The position numbers and the translations under genes are program-made. From contig JBAOHV010000030.1 of NCBI GenBank assembly GCA_037045265.1, forward strand, positions 1 to 64,000: a stretch of 64,000 nt of DNA. Reading direction: 5' to 3'. Of the stretch, positions 11,302 to 20,731 are shown piece after piece. The notes below the pieces were generated by a model. It did not search any database. It saw nothing but the letters and a program-made list of their open reading frames with translations, and was not told the DNA's origin. Each line of letters begins with the position of its first letter. Position 1 is the first letter of the stretch. This DNA is from JBAOHV01 sp037045265. Lineage in GTDB: Bacteria; Actinomycetota; Acidimicrobiia; Acidimicrobiales; Microtrichaceae.

Positions 11302-11340
11302 CTCGGCGCCGGAGCGGATCGACTCCGCTCCGGCGCCGAG
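11302..11340. terminator. Perfect 17-bp hairpin between convergent genes
   Basis: CTCGGCGCCGGAGCGGA (11302-11318) is the exact reverse complement of 11324-11340, with a 5-base loop TCGAC. It lies between the lipoprotein stop (11255) and the stop of the opposing isocitrate dehydrogenase gene (11365), so it can terminate transcription from both sides. No T-tract follows, as is usual in high-GC actinomycetes. Confidence 0.8.
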
Positions 11341-11364
11341 GCAGGGAACTGCTCGCAACCGTGG

Positions 11365-12591
11365 TCAGGGCCGGGCCATGCGAGCTTGGAGGTTCTCGTC
11401 CAGGGTCGCCAGGAACTCCTGGGTGGTCTGCCACGGCTGGTCCTTGCCGACGAGCAGCGCCAGGTCCTTGGTCATCTTGCCGCTCTCGACGGTCTGCGAC
11501 GCAGACGGCCTCGAGCGCCTCGGCGAACGCGGTGACCTCTGGGGTGGCGTCGAGCTTGCCCCGGTGGGCGAGCCCGCGGGTCCAGGCGAAGATCGACGCG
11601 ATCGGGTTGGTCGACGTCGGGTTGCCCAACTGGTGCTCGCGGTAGTGGCGGGTCACCGTGCCGTGCGCGGCCTCGGCCTCGACGGTCTGGCCGTCGGGCG
11701 TCATGAGCACCGACGTCATGAGCCCGAGCGAACCGAAGCCCTGGGCGACGATGTCTGACTGCACGTCGCCGTCGTAGTTCTTGCACGCCCAGACGTAGCC
11801 GCCGTCCCACTTCATCGCCGCGGCGACCATGTCGTCGATCAGGCGGTGCTCGTAGGTGAGCCCGGCAGCGGCGAACTCGGCTGCGAACTCGGTGTCGAAG
11901 ACCTCCTGGAACAGGTCCTTGAACTGCCCGTCGTAGGCCTTGAGGATCGTGTTCTTGGTCGACAGGTAGACCGGGTAGTTGCGCTGCAGGCCGTAGCGGA
12001 ACGAGGCCCGGGCGAAGTCGCGGATCGAGTCGTCGAAGTTGTACATGCCCATCACGACGCCGCCGCCCTCGGGGATCTGCACGATCTCGTGTTCGATCGG
12101 GGCGGAGCCGTCCGACGGGCGTGTAGGTGATGGTGACCGTTCCGGCCGAGGGCGCCTTGAAGTCGGTGGCGCGGTACTGGTCGCCGTGGGCGTGACGGCC
12201 GATGACGATCGGCTTGGTCCACCCCGGCACCAGGCGCGGGATGTTCGAGCAGATGATCGGCTCGCGGAACACGACGCCGCCCAGGATGTTGCGGATGGTC
12301 CCGTTGGGGGAGCGCCACATCTTCTTCAGGCCGAACTCCTCGACGCGGGCCTCGTCGGGGGTGATCGTGGCGCACTTCACGCCGACGCCGTGCTGCTTGA
12401 TCGCGTTCGGCGACGTCGATCGTGACCTGGTCGTCGGTGGCGTCGCGGTACTCGATCGACAGGTCGTAGTACTTCAGATCGACGTCCAGGTAGGGCAGGA
12501 TCAGCTGGTCCTTGATGAAGTCCCAGATGATGCGGGTCATCTCGTCGCCGTCGAGCTCGACGACGGGGTTCTGCACCTTGATCTTGGCCAT
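11365..12591 (-). CDS. icd: NADP-dependent isocitrate dehydrogenase, type II (apparent frameshifts)
   Basis: Converts isocitrate to 2-oxoglutarate in the TCA cycle. The N-terminus (MAKIKVQNPVVELDGDEMTR) is the hallmark of homodimeric type II NADP enzymes. Further signatures are KMWRSPNGTIRNILGGVVFR, the RHAHGDQYRATDF block, YVWACKNYDGDVQSD and EAAHGTVTRHYREHQLGNPT. The restored length of about 405 residues fits the family. Frame changes near 12410, 12115 and 11495 each equal one extra base (for example GTCGCAGACC for GTCGAGACC in the coding sense). The gene stands alone, opposite in direction to the flanking genes. A TATACT hexamer (complement of 12632-12637) lies about 40 bases upstream of the start as a possible -10 element. 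Confidence 0.92.
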
Positions 12592-12755
12592 CTCTGCACC
12601 TGTTCTGTCGGGGGCGTGCGATCAGGCCGAGAGTATACAGGTTGCAGACAAGTGGATCCGAAAGGGTGCCGGGTCCACGCTGTCCCAGCCGACGGCTACT
12701 GTTCGACCAGTCGACGAGGCCGCCCGACGGAGCGGCGGCCGACATTGGGGGACAT

Positions 12756-14193
12756 GTGAAGGTCTACGACAACCTCTACATCAACGGTGCATGGGTGCCG
12801 CCGGTCGCCGGCAAGGCCCGCACCGACGTGATCGACTCCTCGACCGAGGAAGTCATGGCCAAGGTCGCCCAGGGCGGCCGCGAAGACGTCGACCTGGCCG
12901 TCGCCGCGGCCAGGGAAGCGTTCGACTCGTGGTCGACCACCCCTGTCGACGTGCGCGCCAAGTACCTGCGCGACATCGGCGCCGGACTCACCGCCCGGTT
13001 CAGTGAGATCGCCGAGGTGATCTCGGGCGAGGTCGGCTCGCCCAAGGCGTTCGCCGAGATGGTCCAGGCCGGGCTGTCGGTCGGCGACTGGGACACCTAC
13101 GCCCGCATCGCCGAGGAGTTCGACTGGGAGACCCAGGTCGGCAACAGCCTGGTGGTGCGCGAGCCGATCGGCGTGGTCGGCGCGGTCACGCCGTGGAACT
13201 ACCCGCTGTACCTGATCGTCTGCAAGGTCGGACCGGCCCTGGCCGCCGGTTGCACGATCGTGCTCAAGCCGGCCAGCATCACGCCTCTCAACGCGATCAT
13301 CCTGACCGAGGTGATCGACGAGGTCGGCCTGCCCGCCGGGCGTGTTCAACCTGGTCACCGGCCCCGGTGGCGAGGTCGGCGAGGCGATCGCCAAGCACCC
13401 CGACGTCGACATGGTCTCGCTCACCGGCTCCGGCCCGGTCGGCGCGCAGGTGTCCAAGGACGCCGCCGACACCGGTCAAGCGGCGTCGGCCTCGAGCTCG
13501 GCGGCAAGTCCGCGAACGTCGTGCTCGACGACGCCGATCCCGCCGCGGTCGCCCTGGGTGCCGTGTTCGGCTGCTTCCTCAACTCGGGCCAGACCTGCTC
13601 GGCGCTCACCCGCCTGCTCGTCCCGCGCTCGCGTGAGCAGGAGTTCGTCGACGCGATCGTCGCCGAGGCCTCGCTGGTCACGCTCGTCGACCCGCACGCC
13701 GACGAGCCCGACATCTTCCACAGCCTCGGCCCGATGGTCTCGCGCTCACAGCAGAAGACCGTCCAGGAGCTACATCCAGAAGGGCATCGACGAGGGCGCA
13801 ACCGTCGTCGTCGGCGGCGCCGAAGCCCCCGAGGGCTTCGACAAGGGCTACTACGTGCAGCCGACCGTGTTCACCGGGGTCACCCCGGAGATGACGATCG
13901 CCCAGGAGGAGATCTTCGGCCCGGTGCTGTCGATCATCGCCTACGACGACGACGACGACGCGGTGCGCATCGCCAACGGCACCGTCTTCGGCCTGGCGGG
14001 GGCGGTCCAGTCCGCCGACGTCGAGCGGGCCAAGGCCGTCGCTCGAAGGATGCGCACCGGCCAGGTCGACATCAACGGCGGTGCGTTCAACACCGAGGCG
14101 CCCTTCGGCGGCTACAAGCAGTCGGGCAACACCCGTGAGCGCGGCCGTTGGGGCCTCGAGGAGTTCCTCGAGACCAAGTCGATCCAGCTCTGA
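12756..14193 (+). CDS. NAD(P)-dependent aldehyde dehydrogenase (apparent frameshifts)
   Basis: Begins at GTG 12756, preceded by GGGGGA. The restored ~478-residue product has the ALDH fold signatures: cofactor-binding VTPWNYPLYLIVCKVGPALA, the glycine motif SLTGSGPVG, the general-base Glu in LELGGKSANV and the catalytic Cys in NSGQTCSALTRLLV. EEIFGPVLSI and the C-terminal FGGYKQSGNTRE are also present. Frame changes occur near 13340, twice near 13480, and near 13770, each one extra base. Substrate cannot be told; the sequence resembles the broad family of fatty or semi-aldehyde dehydrogenases. It is divergent from icd with 164 bases between starts, so it may share a control region. Confidence 0.88.
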
Positions 14194-14253
14194 GTTCCTG
14201 ATTACACTCCCCTGGTCGGCCGGGCGACGGGCGCCGGCCACCAAGGGGGAATC

Positions 14254-15513
14254 ATGAGATCAGCACGGAACCTGCTGCTCGGCGCGTGCGCCGTAGCGGC
14301 ACTGGTCGTGAGCGCGTGCGGCACACCGCCGGCGCCTGACAACGGCCGCTACGTCAACGCTCAGACCGGGGTCGACTCGGGCAACTGCTCGAAGAAGGCC
14401 AACCCGTGTCTGACGATCACCTACGCGGTCTCCCAGGCCGTCGCTGGTGAGACTGTGCACGTCGGGCCGGGTACCTACCCGGAGATGGTCATCGTCGACA
14501 AGCCGCTCGTTTTCGAGGGCAACAACAAGGGCCGCAAGATCGGCACGACCACCACGCCCCGCGTGGCCGAGTCGACCGTCAAGGGGTTCCGCACCCCCGG
14601 CGAACCACATCCGTCGAGCGCCGGCGAGTTCAACGTGACCGTCGACGGTTTCACGATCGACCCGCAGGGCGACGCAGCGCTGATGAGCGCTCCGACGCAT
14701 CATCTGGTGGGGTTGTTCGGAGGCACCTCCGTGTCGGTCCGCAACAACATCTTCAACGGTGGCCCGTGGACCTCGAACTGCGGCTACGACTGCACGGACA
14801 TGACCGACGCCGCGGTGATGGTCATGTCGGGCACCTACGTGATCAGCGACAACGCGTTCGCGAACTTCCGCACCATGATCGACGTCACCCAGTTCGACGC
14901 CGCCAACCCGGTCGTGTCGGCAACGGTGCGTGACAACGCGATCACGCACGTGACCAACCGGGCGATCTGGGTCAACGAGTACCAGGGCGGCCCGTTCCCG
15001 AACACGGTCACGATCCAGAACAACACGCTCGACGCCGCCGGCTGGGATTCGACCACATGGTCGCCGGCCGGTGTGGTGATCACCTCGGGCGGCAACACGA
15101 TCCAGGGCAACGTCGTGTCGAACTTCGGTTCCGGCGTGTTCAACCAGGTGTGTGACGGCACCAACGTCGCCTCGGTTCCCAACACGTTCACCGGGAACAC
15201 GTTCGCTGGCAACCGCTCGGGCATCCAGTTCTTCGTCGCTGCCCCTTGTGGAGCCGCGACGGTCACCCCGACGATCACGAACAACAACTTCGACGGTGGA
15301 ACCTGGAGCGGCGTCGGGCTGGTCGACGTGCCCAAGATCGGTGTGCGCTGGAACGAGGTAGGCGGGCCGCGACCCAACGACATCACCGCCGAGTGCAACT
15401 TCTGGGGCGGCGCCGCTGGGCCGAACACGCCCGGCGCCAGCACCACGACCGCCGGTGTCGACTTCGACCCGTGGAACGTCGCAGCCGGCGGCGCCTGCAC
15501 AGGTACCGTGTGA
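14254..15513 (+). CDS. Predicted lipoprotein with right-handed beta-helix (NosD/pectate-lyase-like) fold
   Basis: 419 codons in one clean frame, ATG 14254 preceded by AAGGGGG. The signal peptide ends in a lipobox (AALVVSACG). It is followed by a DUF1565-like start (YVNAQTGVDSGNCSKKANPC, then TYAVSQAVAGETVHVGPGTY) and then many short, Asn-rich beta-helix turns such as VRNNIF, ISDNAF, VRDNAI, IQNNTL, ITNNNFDGG. The end, CNFWGGAAGP, is the common NosD/copper-binding beta-helix terminus. No catalytic residues of pectate lyases are evident. Probably a cell-surface polysaccharide-binding or structural lipoprotein. It stands alone, with a hairpin terminator 56 bases downstream. Confidence 0.8.
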   Translation: MRSARNLLLGACAVAALVVSACGTPPAPDNGRYVNAQTGVDSGNCSKKANPCLTITYAVSQAVAGETVHVGPGTYPEMVIVDKPLVFEGNNKGRKIGTTTTPRVAESTVKGFRTPGEPHPSSAGEFNVTVDGFTIDPQGDAALMSAPTHHLVGLFGGTSVSVRNNIFNGGPWTSNCGYDCTDMTDAAVMVMSGTYVISDNAFANFRTMIDVTQFDAANPVVSATVRDNAITHVTNRAIWVNEYQGGPFPNTVTIQNNTLDAAGWDSTTWSPAGVVITSGGNTIQGNVVSNFGSGVFNQVCDGTNVASVPNTFTGNTFAGNRSGIQFFVAAPCGAATVTPTITNNNFDGGTWSGVGLVDVPKIGVRWNEVGGPRPNDITAECNFWGGAAGPNTPGASTTTAGVDFDPWNVAAGGACTGTV

Positions 15514-15568
15514 TCCTTGGCGGTGCCCGGTGTGGGCGCCGCCACAGCAACTCAGGACGGTTCAACTC

Positions 15569-15604
15569 AGGTGCTCCCGGTCGGTGTCCCGGCCGGGAGC
15601 ACCT
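15569..15604 (+). terminator. 12-bp hairpin after the beta-helix lipoprotein gene
   Basis: AGGTGCTCCCGG (15569-15580) pairs perfectly with CCGGGAGCACCT (15593-15604) across a 12-base loop. It lies 56 bases after the lipoprotein stop and 100 bases before the ABC exporter start, and fits a Rho-independent-type terminator without a T-tract. Confidence 0.65.
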
Positions 15605-15706
15605 GCTGTCTCCGGCATCTCGCCTGCGCCCGCGAATCCGCACCGTTGCGCGCACGGTTGCTGACTACGGTGGAACGTCCGTCGACCACAAGGTGTTGTC
15701 AGCCAG

Positions 15707-17737
15707 GTGACCGCAGTCGCACACCCATCCGACTCCGCGCCCGACGACGAGATCCCGTCGGTCGGCGAGCCGGGCGCGGCCCAGTCCGACGCTCTTGCCG
15801 GGGCAGAAGCGGCAGCTATCGAGCGGTCGACCACTGGGCAGGGCATCAAGCTGATCGTCCGGTTCGTGCGCATGCACCCCGGCCCGTTCGCCCTGTCGCT
15901 CGTCGGCGGTGTCGCCTGGGCGCTGTTGGTCGTGGCAGCCACCTACGTGCTGGGCAGGATCACCGACGAGGTCATCGGCCCAGCGTTCGACCAGGGGGTC
16001 AGCGCGTCGACGGTCTGGCTGGCGGTGGCGGCGCTCGTCGTGGTGTCGGTGCTGCGTGGCCTGTCGGTCGTCGTGCGCCGCTGGTACGGCTCGCTCACCG
16101 AGACGCGCATGCAGGCGTCGATCCGCCGCCAGGTGACCGACCGACTCCTGACCATGCCCATGTCGTCATACCGCGGCCACCCGACCGGGCGGTTGCTCGC
16201 CAACGCCGATGTCGACGTCACCACCGGCACCCAGCTGCTCATGCCGCTGCCCTTCTCGATCGGTGTAATCACCCTGCTGGCGGTGTCGCTGGTCAGCCTG
16301 TTCAGCACCGACGTCGTGTTCGCCGCCGTCGCGCTGGTGCTGTTCCCGCTGCTGGCCCTGCTGAGCCGCTACTACACCAACAAGGTGAACGGCCCGGCGG
16401 CCATCGTGCAGGCACGCCTGGGTGATGTCGCCTCGATCGCGCACGAGAGCTTCGAGGGGGCGCTGGCGGTCAAGACGCTGGGCCGTGAGGTCGCCGAGGA
16501 CGAACGCTTCGGCGCCGCTGCGTCGCGGCTGCGTACCGACCGGCTCGTCGTTGCCGGCATGACGGCCAGGTACCAGCCCCTGATCGACCTGCTGCCGAAC
16601 CTGGGCACGATCGCGCTGCTGGTCGCCGGCGCCTGGCGCATCGACTCCGGTCACGCGACTCCCGGCCAGCTGGTGCAGGCGGTCGCCTTGTTCGGCTGGC
16701 TGGCGTTCCCGATGCGCATCGTCGGGTTCATGTTCGAGTCGATGCCCCGCTCGGTCGTGTCGGTCGAACGCGTCGACCGGCTGCTCGACGAGCCCACCGA
16801 CCCCGCTGCGCAGGGCCTGGCGTCGCTCGAGTCGGCCTCGTTCGTCGATGCCTCCGGCGCTCCCCGGGAGCGATCGACCCGGGAGGAGATCGACCGTGCC
16901 GAGTCGGGTCGGACCGCGATCGGTGCCGAGTCGCTGCCGGCCGGGCCGTTGGCGCTCGAGGTCGACCACGTCGGTTTCGCCTACGGCGACAACACGGTGC
17001 TGAGCGACGTCACCTTCCGTGCCGAGCCGGGTGAGGTGCTCGCGCTGGTCGGCTCGACCGGGTCGGGCAAGTCGACGCTGGCGAACCTGCTGGTGCGACT
17101 CGACGAGCCTGGTGACGGCGAGATCCGTGTCGGCGGTGTGGCGATCGACCGGGTCGACCCCGACGAGCTGCGGTCCGCGGTTTCATTGGCGTTCCAGGAG
17201 AGCTTCCTGTTCGCAGAGTCGATCCACGACAACGTGGCGATGAGCCGCGGGCTCGGTGACGTCGAAGTGCTCGACGCCCTGGATCGTGCCCGTGCGGCGC
17301 GCTTCGTCGACCGGTTGCCTGGTGGTGCCGACACGGTGGTCGGCGAGCGCGGGGTGACGCTGTCGGGCGGTCAACGCCAGCGGGTGGCGCTGGCGCGTGC
17401 GTTGGCCGGTACGCCGCGGTTGCTGGTGCTCGACGATGCGACCTCGGCGGTTGACCCGGTGATCGAGTCGGAGATCCTGGCCGGCCTGCGTGAGGGCGAC
17501 ACGACCATGCTGGTCGTTGCGCACCGTCTGTCGACGATCCTGTTGGCCGACAGGGTCGTTCACCTGGAGCAGGGGCGGGTCAGGGGGCAGGGGAGCCACT
17601 CGGAGTTGCTCGCCGATCCGGACTACGTAGCGCTCGTCACGGCGTACGAGGCTGCGGAGCAGGCCGAACACGACGAGGCGTTCGCCGACGATCCCGACCT
17701 GCCCGAGGACCTCGATCCCGACGGGGCGCTGCGATGA
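15707..17737 (+). CDS. ABC exporter half-transporter, degenerate-site subunit
   Basis: 676 residues from GTG 15707. An N-terminal six-helix membrane domain (about residues 45-340) is followed by a nucleotide-binding domain with Walker A GSTGSGKST, signature LSGGQRQR and Walker B LLVLDDATS. The residue after the Walker B Asp is Asp instead of the catalytic Glu, the substitution typical of the non-hydrolysing site in heterodimeric exporters such as TM287/288. A ~50-residue charged insert (about residues 365-410) separates the two domains. The partner starts 13 bases after its stop. Probable function: export of a lipid or drug-like hydrophobic substrate; the actual cargo is unknown. Confidence 0.87.
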   Translation: MTAVAHPSDSAPDDEIPSVGEPGAAQSDALAGAEAAAIERSTTGQGIKLIVRFVRMHPGPFALSLVGGVAWALLVVAATYVLGRITDEVIGPAFDQGVSASTVWLAVAALVVVSVLRGLSVVVRRWYGSLTETRMQASIRRQVTDRLLTMPMSSYRGHPTGRLLANADVDVTTGTQLLMPLPFSIGVITLLAVSLVSLFSTDVVFAAVALVLFPLLALLSRYYTNKVNGPAAIVQARLGDVASIAHESFEGALAVKTLGREVAEDERFGAAASRLRTDRLVVAGMTARYQPLIDLLPNLGTIALLVAGAWRIDSGHATPGQLVQAVALFGWLAFPMRIVGFMFESMPRSVVSVERVDRLLDEPTDPAAQGLASLESASFVDASGAPRERSTREEIDRAESGRTAIGAESLPAGPLALEVDHVGFAYGDNTVLSDVTFRAEPGEVLALVGSTGSGKSTLANLLVRLDEPGDGEIRVGGVAIDRVDPDELRSAVSLAFQESFLFAESIHDNVAMSRGLGDVEVLDALDRARAARFVDRLPGGADTVVGERGVTLSGGQRQRVALARALAGTPRLLVLDDATSAVDPVIESEILAGLREGDTTMLVVAHRLSTILLADRVVHLEQGRVRGQGSHSELLADPDYVALVTAYEAAEQAEHDEAFADDPDLPEDLDPDGALR

Positions 17738-17750
17738 GCGGGGTTCTGCG

Positions 17751-19568
17751 ATGAGGGTCGCTGGCAAGGTCGTAGGTGACGAAGAGGTCGAGGTGAAGGC
17801 TCTCGACGTGCTGCGCGCCGGAGTGCGTGCCACCCCCGAGCTGCGCGCCGGGCTGGGTGTGTCGATCCTGATGGCGCTCACGATGGCCGGCGGCAAGGTC
17901 GTGATCCCTATCGCGATCCAGCAGATCCTGTCGCGGGGTGTGTCGAACGGTGAGCCGGAATGGGGCTTCATCCTGGGCGCCGGGGCCGCCGCGGCGACCG
18001 CGATGGTCGCCTTGTCGGTGCTCAACGGGTTCACCTACCTGAGGGTCATGCGCACCTCGGAGAACGTGATCTACGGGTTGCGCACCCGCGCGTTCTCCCA
18101 CGTGCACCGGCTGAGCATGGCGCACCACAACGAGGCCAAGCGCGGAGTGCTGGTCGCCCGGGTCACATCCGACATCGAGACGCTGGCGCAGTTCGCCTCG
18201 TGGGGGGCGGTGTCGTGGGTAGTCAACCTGACGATCATCGCTGTGGCCGTGGTGGCTATAGCGATCTACAGCTGGCAGCTGGCGATCGTGACGCTGATCG
18301 TGATCGCCCCGATCATCCCGGTCATGAAGCTGGTCCAGAAGCGCCAGCTTCGTGCCTATGACGATCTGCGCACCCGGGTGTCGGACACGCTCAGCGAGAT
18401 CAGCGAGACCGTCACCGGCATCCAGGTCGTTCGTGCCTACGCGAACGTCGCGGCCGCCCGTCGGCGCCTCAATCGGGCGATCGACCGGCAGTACCGCTCG
18501 CAGCTGAGGGCCCGGTTCTTCTTCGCCATCATGTTCCCGATCTCCGACATCTTCAGCGGCCTGACGCTGGCGGCGGTCGTCGGTGTCGGGGTCTGGTGGG
18601 GGCCGGAGTGGGGGTTGTCGGCGGCGACGTTGATCGCGGTCGTGTTCCTGGCGAACCTGATCGTGCAGCCGGTGGCCGAGATCGGCGAGGTGCTCGACCA
18701 GACCCAGACAGCGCTGGCCGGCTGGCGCAAGGTGCTGAACCTGTTGGACGAGCCCGTCGACGTCGTCGAGCCCGACCCCGGTGTGACGCTCGGAGCCGGC
18801 GCGCTCGACGTGGCGGTCGAGTCGGTGGCCTTCGAGTACGAGCCGGGGCGGCCGGTACTCTGCGACGTCTCGCTGATCCTGCCCGCCGGTGTGAACGTGG
18901 CGATCGTCGGCGAGACGGGGTCGGGCAAGACGACCCTGGCCAAGCTGCTTTCGCGTCTGGCGGACCCGACCGGTGGGCGGGTGCTCATCGGTGGAACGGA
19001 CCTGCGTGAAGTGTCCGGGGTGTCGCGTGCGACCGCGATCCGACTCGTTCCCCAGGACGGGTTCCTGTTCGAGACGACCGTGCGTGAGAACGTGCGGATG
19101 GGTCGTCCCGAAGCCGCCGACGCCGAGGTCGATGCCGCGTTCGCTGATCTTGCGCTCGACTGGTGGGTGGATGACCTGCCCGACGGGCTCGACACACAGG
19201 TCGGCGAACGCGGCGACGCCTTGTCGGTGGGGGAGCGCCAGCTCGTGGCACTCGCCAGGGCGCAGCTGGCCGACCCGGGGTTGTTGATCCTGGACGAGGC
19301 GACCTCGGCAGTGGACCCCGAGACGGAACGTGCCCTGGCTGTCGCCCTCGGCCACCTTGCGGAGGGACGCACGACCGTGTCCATCGCTCACCGGTTGTCG
19401 ACCGCTGAGGCGGCCGATCTGGTGGTCGTGTTCGATGCCGGGCGGATCGTGCAGACCGGTACCCACGAAGAGCTCGTCGCCCAGGGCGGTGTCTACGGAC
19501 GGCTCTACGAGTCGTGGGTGGGCAACACCAGCTCGGCTGGTTACGCGGCACCTGGTGGGCCTCGGTAG
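17751..19568 (+). CDS. ABC exporter half-transporter, catalytic-Glu subunit
   Basis: 605 residues, ATG 17751. The membrane domain (about residues 25-330) includes the intracellular-loop phrase SDTLSEISETVTGIQVVRAY. The nucleotide-binding domain has Walker A GETGSGKTT, Walker B LLILDEATS with the normal catalytic Glu, and H-loop SIAHRLS, but its signature is LSVGERQ, not LSGGQ. This complements the preceding subunit: one composite site would be canonical (Walker A/B here plus LSGGQ of the partner) and the other degenerate at both halves. Same operon as 15707-17737. Confidence 0.87.
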   Translation: MRVAGKVVGDEEVEVKALDVLRAGVRATPELRAGLGVSILMALTMAGGKVVIPIAIQQILSRGVSNGEPEWGFILGAGAAAATAMVALSVLNGFTYLRVMRTSENVIYGLRTRAFSHVHRLSMAHHNEAKRGVLVARVTSDIETLAQFASWGAVSWVVNLTIIAVAVVAIAIYSWQLAIVTLIVIAPIIPVMKLVQKRQLRAYDDLRTRVSDTLSEISETVTGIQVVRAYANVAAARRRLNRAIDRQYRSQLRARFFFAIMFPISDIFSGLTLAAVVGVGVWWGPEWGLSAATLIAVVFLANLIVQPVAEIGEVLDQTQTALAGWRKVLNLLDEPVDVVEPDPGVTLGAGALDVAVESVAFEYEPGRPVLCDVSLILPAGVNVAIVGETGSGKTTLAKLLSRLADPTGGRVLIGGTDLREVSGVSRATAIRLVPQDGFLFETTVRENVRMGRPEAADAEVDAAFADLALDWWVDDLPDGLDTQVGERGDALSVGERQLVALARAQLADPGLLILDEATSAVDPETERALAVALGHLAEGRTTVSIAHRLSTAEAADLVVVFDAGRIVQTGTHEELVAQGGVYGRLYESWVGNTSSAGYAAPGGPR

Positions 19569-19637
19569 GCTCGGGCCGCCTTGTCGCGGCGGCCGGAAGG
19601 AGCCGTGACGCACCCCGAATCGCTCGAAGGAGCCAAC

Positions 19638-20627
19638 GTGTCGAAGACCCCCATCCGTGTCGCCGTAACCGGAGCCGCAGGCCAGATCGGCTACTCGCTG
19701 CTGTTCCGCATCGCCAGCGGAGCGATGCTCGGCGAGGACCAGCCGGTCATCCTGCAGCTGCTCGAGATCACCCCGGCTCTGGGCGCGCTCGAGGGCGTGG
19801 CGATGGAGCTCGAGGACTGTGCGTTCCCGCTGCTGTCCGACATCGTGCGCACCGACGACCCCGACGTGGCCTTCGGCGATGCCGGTGTCGCGCTGCTCGT
19901 CGGCGCCATGCCCCGCAAGGCGGGTATGGAGCGCTCCGATCTGCTGTCGGCCAACGGCGGCATCTTCAAGCCCCAGGGCGAGGCGCTCGGTCGCTCTGCC
20001 GCCAAGGACATCAAGGTCCTCGTGGTCGGCAACCCGGCCAACACGAACTCGCTCATCGCCATGAACAACGCGGCCGGGCTCGAGCCGGGCCGATTCACCG
20101 CCATGACCCGCCTGGACCACAACCGGGCCAAGGCGCAGCTCGCCCAGCGCCTGGATGTGGCGGTGTCGGACGTCAAGAAGATGACGATCTGGGGCAACCA
20201 CTCGACGACGCAGTACCCGGACCTGTTCCATGCCGAGGTGGGGGGCCGCAACGCCTACGAGGCTGTCGGAGACCAGGACTGGTACGACACGACCTACATC
20301 CCGACCGTGGCGAAGCGCGGCGCCGCGATCATCGACGCCCGCGGAGCGTCGTCGGCGGCGTCGGCTGCGTCGGCAGCGATCGACCACATCCACGACTGGC
20401 ACCTGGGCACGCCCGAGGGTGACTGGGTGTCGATGGCCATCCCGTCGGACGGCTCCTACGGCGTGCCAGAGGGGCTCATCAGCTCCTTCCCATGCGTGTG
20501 CGTGGATGGGCGCTACGAGATCGTCCAGGGCCTCGAGATCGACGAGTTCTCCCGCTCCAAGATCGACGCCTCGGTCGCCGAGCTGGCCGAGGAACGCGAC
20601 GCGGTCAGGGAGCTAGGCCTGATCTGA
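19638..20627 (+). CDS. mdh: Malate dehydrogenase
   Basis: Interconverts malate and oxaloacetate with NAD(H). The product, 329 residues from GTG 19638, was chosen because CGAAGGAG lies 7 bases upstream and the protein then starts SKTPIRVAVTGAAGQIGYSL with the NAD-binding glycine loop. A longer in-frame start at 19581 adds a poor leader. Landmarks of the cytosolic-type MDH group are VGNPANTNSLIAMNNA, the substrate Arg and Asp in MTRLDHNRAK, and the catalytic His in IWGNHSTTQYP. It follows the exporter by 69 bases and is closed by a strong hairpin, so it may be read from its own promoter. Confidence 0.95.
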   Translation: MSKTPIRVAVTGAAGQIGYSLLFRIASGAMLGEDQPVILQLLEITPALGALEGVAMELEDCAFPLLSDIVRTDDPDVAFGDAGVALLVGAMPRKAGMERSDLLSANGGIFKPQGEALGRSAAKDIKVLVVGNPANTNSLIAMNNAAGLEPGRFTAMTRLDHNRAKAQLAQRLDVAVSDVKKMTIWGNHSTTQYPDLFHAEVGGRNAYEAVGDQDWYDTTYIPTVAKRGAAIIDARGASSAASAASAAIDHIHDWHLGTPEGDWVSMAIPSDGSYGVPEGLISSFPCVCVDGRYEIVQGLEIDEFSRSKIDASVAELAEERDAVRELGLI

Positions 20628-20655
20628 GGCCAGGGAGCGACTCACCCAGACTCTC

Positions 20656-20700
20656 GACCTTGCCAATCCGTTGTGAAAAACGCGACGGTTTGGCAAGGTC
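20656..20700 (+). terminator. 16-bp hairpin after mdh
   Basis: GACCTTGCCAATCCGT (20656-20671) pairs with ACGGTTTGGCAAGGTC (20685-20700) with one mismatch, around an A-rich loop. GTTTCTTGGTT follows, giving a partial T-rich tail. It lies between mdh and the convergent glycosylase gene, so it may serve both. Confidence 0.8.
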
Positions 20701-20731
20701 GTTTCTTGGTTGCCGACGCGCTCTCAGCTTC

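Noticed and set aside
17637..20402. A 921-codon open frame on the minus strand opposite the ABC exporter and mdh
   Set aside because: It is antisense to well-supported genes with clear family motifs and has the Arg/His/Asp-rich composition typical of shadow frames in high-GC DNA.
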